Below, piece by piece: positions 6,005 to 7,706 of a DNA stretch of 7,706 nucleotides. The first letter of the stretch is position 1. Each line of letters begins with the position of its first letter. Below the pieces are notes generated by a model. The model made no database searches, had not been told where the DNA came from, and saw nothing but the letters and a program-made list of their open reading frames with translations. Source of the DNA: Desulfuromusa sp. (lineage in GTDB: Bacteria; Desulfobacterota; Desulfuromonadia; Desulfuromonadales; Geopsychrobacteraceae); the NCBI GenBank assembly GCA_021157505.1, contig JAGGWI010000115.1:1-7706 (forward strand), written 5' to 3'. The position numbers were made by a program, and so were the translations under genes.

Positions 6005-7706
6005 ATGAAACTCTCCACTTCACAGCAAATTGAGGAATTTATTGATCTCATACAAGACTTTGGCAAAGAGAATCTGGAAGAGATTCTCCATAAGCTTCTT
6101 GAAGGGGTCCAGATACTTGCCGATGGAGGGCATTGTCGCATCTACCTGGAAGATCTGACCATGGGTGCCATCACCTGTGCGGCAACAACTGGCGGAGATA
6201 CCCTTCCTCAGCAGAAGAATTTCTCCCCAATCAATAATAGTCATTTTTTAATTTCGCAGGTTTACCAGCAAAAACAAGAGCTTGCTATCAGGGATCTGTC
6301 ACAGTACCCGCAAGACCTCCTCCTCGTGACCGGTAACCACAAGGTTGGTGCCAGCTACCTGTTACCAATCACCCAATTGGGTCGCTCAATCGGGGTTCTT
6401 TGCCTGGATCGGGAGAAATCAAGCCAATTTCCCCCGGAAAGGCGCCTGCACCACATCCGCAAGTTGTTGGCTGAGGTTGCCCCGACGCTAAACCGGGCAC
6501 GCAAATATCAACAGCAACTGCAACTGGCACGGCACGTTGATGAAGCAAAAAAACGGGAAGCAGCCCTCTTCATGGTCAAATCTGCTGCACAACTGGTCAA
6601 GCAGGTTGTTTTAGCCTCCGTGCTGATCCCCATTCCATCTAAAATCGATGGCGAACGGACCTTGCAGATTCTTGCCTCCTATTCCAAAGAACCGGAGGCG
6701 GGAAAACTATATGAGGAAGAGCGCCTCATCAATCTTGGCCCAGGTGAGTCTCTCCTCTCCCGTTTCATTGATCGTGCTGGTGTCATCGTTGATGACAGCC
6801 TGCTGACACCACTTTATATTTCTGATCTTGCTGCAGAAACCCTGCAAAAACCATATTTAACTGAAGAATTGGGTCTAAAATCTCTCTATATGGTTCCACG
6901 CTATGATAAACGCACCAGGCGGGTCGTATGTCTGGTCAATTACTACACCAAAGAACGTCACCAGTTCACCCCTTTCGAGCGCGACCTTCTTGATGCTCAC
7001 GCTGAAATGGCGCAACGAGTCGTTCAGGAGATTGGTGACGAACACCTTGAAGTCCAGGTTTTATCAGAGATTCGAGACTCCTTACAACAATCAAACGACA
7101 GATTGAAACCATTTTTACACCGCGTTCTTTCCAAAGCAACACAGCTGATTGGTGCTGATACCGGCAGCATCGCACTGATCCGTGAACACGAAGGGGAACG
7201 GTGGCTGCTGGTTGAGGATTCCCAGGGAAATCTGATCGGGGCAAAAAATAGGGATTGGCTGAAAAAACATATCCCTCCCATTCGTGTAGGTGGTCAGGAA
7301 CTTCCTGCCGAAGAGAGAAGCCTGTCGGGGCTGGCGGCAACAACCGCCAAGGCGGAGATTTTAGTTGATAGTCTGGACATAGAAAACAACGACGGGTTCT
7401 ATCGACCGGTAACCGAAGCCATTCGCAGTGAGATTGCCGTACCGATTATCTACGACAGTGAAGTTCTTGCAGTGATCTGCCTTGACAGCCTCCAACCACA
7501 CTATTTTACCAATGAGCACCGCCGCATCCTGTTAATCATTGAACGAATGATTGGCCATCACCTGGCCATTCTGCAAAAGATTGAACGGCTCACCAGTGAA
7601 ATTGACCGCCTTCGTCAGGATGTCGATTATCGAGATCCAAAGATCACTTCATATCGGCTCGGTAACATTATTGGAAATTCAATGAAGGCACAGGAACTCA
7701 TCGACA
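6005..7706 (+). CDS. Three-GAF sigma54-dependent transcriptional activator, 3' part cut by window
   Basis: The frame is open from ATG 6005 to the right edge: 567 residues with no stop. Three GAF-type sensory domains can be seen. GAF1 is about 22-165 (core ASYLLPITQLGRSIGVLCLD). GAF2 is about 185-343 (SLYMVPRYDKRTRRVVCLVNYY). GAF3 is about 365-525 (RSEIAVPIIYDSEVLAVICLDS). A charged helical linker (about 525-542) leads to YRLGNIIGNSMKAQELID, which matches the opening of the AAA+ domain of NtrC-type enhancer-binding proteins (IIG-S-M--L). Walker A, the GAFTGA loop and the DNA-binding helix would lie beyond the window, so the class rests on this short stretch plus the GAF-linker layout. There is no receiver domain, so activation is probably by ligand or redox sensing in the GAFs (inference). 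It is transcribed divergently from the kinase/cyclase operon. Alternative: a GAF protein with another output domain, which I consider less likely. Confidence 0.85.
   Translation, partial: MKLSTSQQIEEFIDLIQDFGKENLEEILHKLLEGVQILADGGHCRIYLEDLTMGAITCAATTGGDTLPQQKNFSPINNSHFLISQVYQQKQELAIRDLSQYPQDLLLVTGNHKVGASYLLPITQLGRSIGVLCLDREKSSQFPPERRLHHIRKLLAEVAPTLNRARKYQQQLQLARHVDEAKKREAALFMVKSAAQLVKQVVLASVLIPIPSKIDGERTLQILASYSKEPEAGKLYEEERLINLGPGESLLSRFIDRAGVIVDDSLLTPLYISDLAAETLQKPYLTEELGLKSLYMVPRYDKRTRRVVCLVNYYTKERHQFTPFERDLLDAHAEMAQRVVQEIGDEHLEVQVLSEIRDSLQQSNDRLKPFLHRVLSKATQLIGADTGSIALIREHEGERWLLVEDSQGNLIGAKNRDWLKKHIPPIRVGGQELPAEERSLSGLAATTAKAEILVDSLDIENNDGFYRPVTEAIRSEIAVPIIYDSEVLAVICLDSLQPHYFTNEHRRILLIIERMIGHHLAILQKIERLTSEIDRLRQDVDYRDPKITSYRLGNIIGNSMKAQELID

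Noticed and set aside
6966..7343. 125-codon minus-strand frame inside the GAF/sigma54-activator gene
   Set aside because: It is antisense to GAF2/GAF3, which have clear motifs, and it has no convincing ribosome site or recognisable domain.

Overview
This window looks like chromosomal DNA of a Gram-negative, signalling-rich bacterium. The combination of an HDOD-type histidine kinase, a multidomain c-di-GMP protein and a multi-GAF sigma54 activator, together with moderate GC content, would fit a Desulfuromonadales/Geobacter-like member of the Desulfobacterota. That assignment is inference from gene style only; no marker gene is present. I see no mobile element, CRISPR array, tRNA or rRNA.

Layout. 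(1) Positions 1-1189, minus strand: nearly complete ornithine aminotransferase (rocD), missing only its last few residues beyond the left edge. (2) Positions 1296-3467, minus strand: a 723-residue REC-PAS-GGDEF-EAL protein whose diguanylate cyclase half looks intact and whose EAL half has lost two catalytic acidic residues. (3) Positions 3483-5552, minus strand: a 689-residue soluble HDOD-GAF-histidine kinase, 15 bases upstream of (2), so the two very probably form an operon. (4) Positions 5553-6004: a 452-base divergent, AT-rich regulatory region. (5) From 6005 to the right edge, plus strand: a three-GAF protein that enters a sigma54-activator (AAA+) domain just as the window ends.

How they may work together. 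The kinase and the REC-headed cyclase form a plausible cytosolic two-component pair: the kinase senses through HDOD and GAF domains, autophosphorylates on His477 and phosphorylates Asp68 of the cyclase's receiver, tuning c-di-GMP synthesis. The divergent GAF/sigma54 activator lacks a receiver domain, so it probably senses small molecules directly rather than being a target of the kinase. It may share control with the operon through the common intergenic region. rocD (ornithine to glutamate-semialdehyde) lies downstream on the same strand, and I see no convincing terminator between it and the cyclase, so read-through is possible but unproven.

The most notable signals outside the genes are an imperfect ~33-base direct repeat upstream of the kinase (each copy carrying a GATAAT box), a G8 run directly before the kinase start, and a consensus -35 promoter with an 18-base dyad at the start of the sigma54-activator transcript.
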